In this document: positions 5,221-5,343 of the stretch, in pieces
How positions within the stretch are numbered: the first letter of the stretch is position 1
Layout: every line of letters begins with the position of its first letter
Assembly: GCA_021162905.1 (NCBI GenBank)
Contig: JAGGXT010000036.1
Location: 1-5,343, forward strand
Reading direction: 5' to 3'
Origin: Candidatus Odinarchaeota archaeon
GTDB taxonomy: Archaea; Asgardarchaeota; JAGGXT01
Length of the DNA stretch: 5,343 nucleotides
The notes under the pieces: model-generated
What the model was told of the DNA's origin: nothing
The model's input: only the letters and a program-made list of their open reading frames with translations
Databases searched by the model: none
Program-made: the position numbers and the translations under genes

Positions 5221-5343
5221 GGCTATCTTCTTAATTTCCTTTCTACTACTTAAATTATTATAATGCTTTTTCTTTATCTACTTTATATATATCTTTATGG
5301 ATAAAAACTTTACTGGGCATGTATAAAAGTGTCTGCATAAAGA
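5208..5343. other. AT-rich upstream region at the right edge
   Basis: No convincing long gene is seen. Besides the minus-strand TATA candidate, the plus strand reads GTATAAAAG at 5321-5329, which could belong to a divergent promoter for a plus-strand gene beyond the window. No tRNA or other RNA gene is recognised here. Confidence 0.3.
5282..5293 (-). promoter_or_regulatory. Candidate TATA box for the kinase transcription unit
   Basis: The minus strand reads GATATATATAAA preceded by the purine-rich ATAAA, consistent with an archaeal BRE/TATA. Initiation about 25 nt downstream would give a leader of about 200 nt before the kinase ATG that includes the small ORFs. In such AT-rich DNA, TATA-like strings are frequent, so this is tentative. 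Confidence 0.35.

Noticed and set aside
5056..5343. Possible tRNA or box C/D guide RNA in the kinase leader
   Set aside because: Scattered CTGA strings occur, but no matching C box at a suitable distance and no cloverleaf were found.

Overview
The window looks like an AT-rich archaeal chromosome, most likely a thermophilic member of the TACK/Thermoproteota side, although no marker gene is present to prove it. The reasons are heavy use of ATA, AGA and AGG codons, a TTG start preceded by a Shine-Dalgarno site, TATA-like and oligo-T signals, and a sequon-rich surface protein with a C-terminal membrane anchor. Every convincing gene is on the minus strand, so the window reads from right to left.

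Right to left, the layout is as follows. A 288-nt leader (5056-5343) carries a TATA-like element and two short overlapping reading frames that may be one small frameshifted gene. It leads into the dominant gene (5055-1678), a 1125-residue single-pass receptor Ser/Thr protein kinase. That protein has a signal peptide, an eight-blade calcium-binding beta-propeller (period 46 residues), a calcium-loop stalk, one transmembrane helix, a cytoplasmic helical region with probable tandem winged helices, and a C-terminal Hanks-type kinase domain. A T-rich terminator and a 188-nt spacer follow. Next is a 245-residue uracil-DNA-glycosylase superfamily protein (1489-752, TTG start) with four cysteines placed as in iron-sulfur family 4 enzymes but with a family 2-like GINPG motif. 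A possible 38-codon ORF (774-658) overlaps its 3' end. The left end (703-1) is the C-terminal part of a glycosylated, membrane-anchored surface protein. It lacks a visible signal peptide and runs off the window edge.

The kinase is the main point of interest. It has the plan of a eukaryote- or PknB-style receptor kinase, with a calcium-loaded propeller as ectodomain and winged helices placed before the catalytic domain. The surface protein nearby could be a neighbour or partner on the cell envelope, but nothing in the sequence proves this. The glycosylase has its own RBS, sits behind a terminator, and probably belongs to a separate transcription unit.
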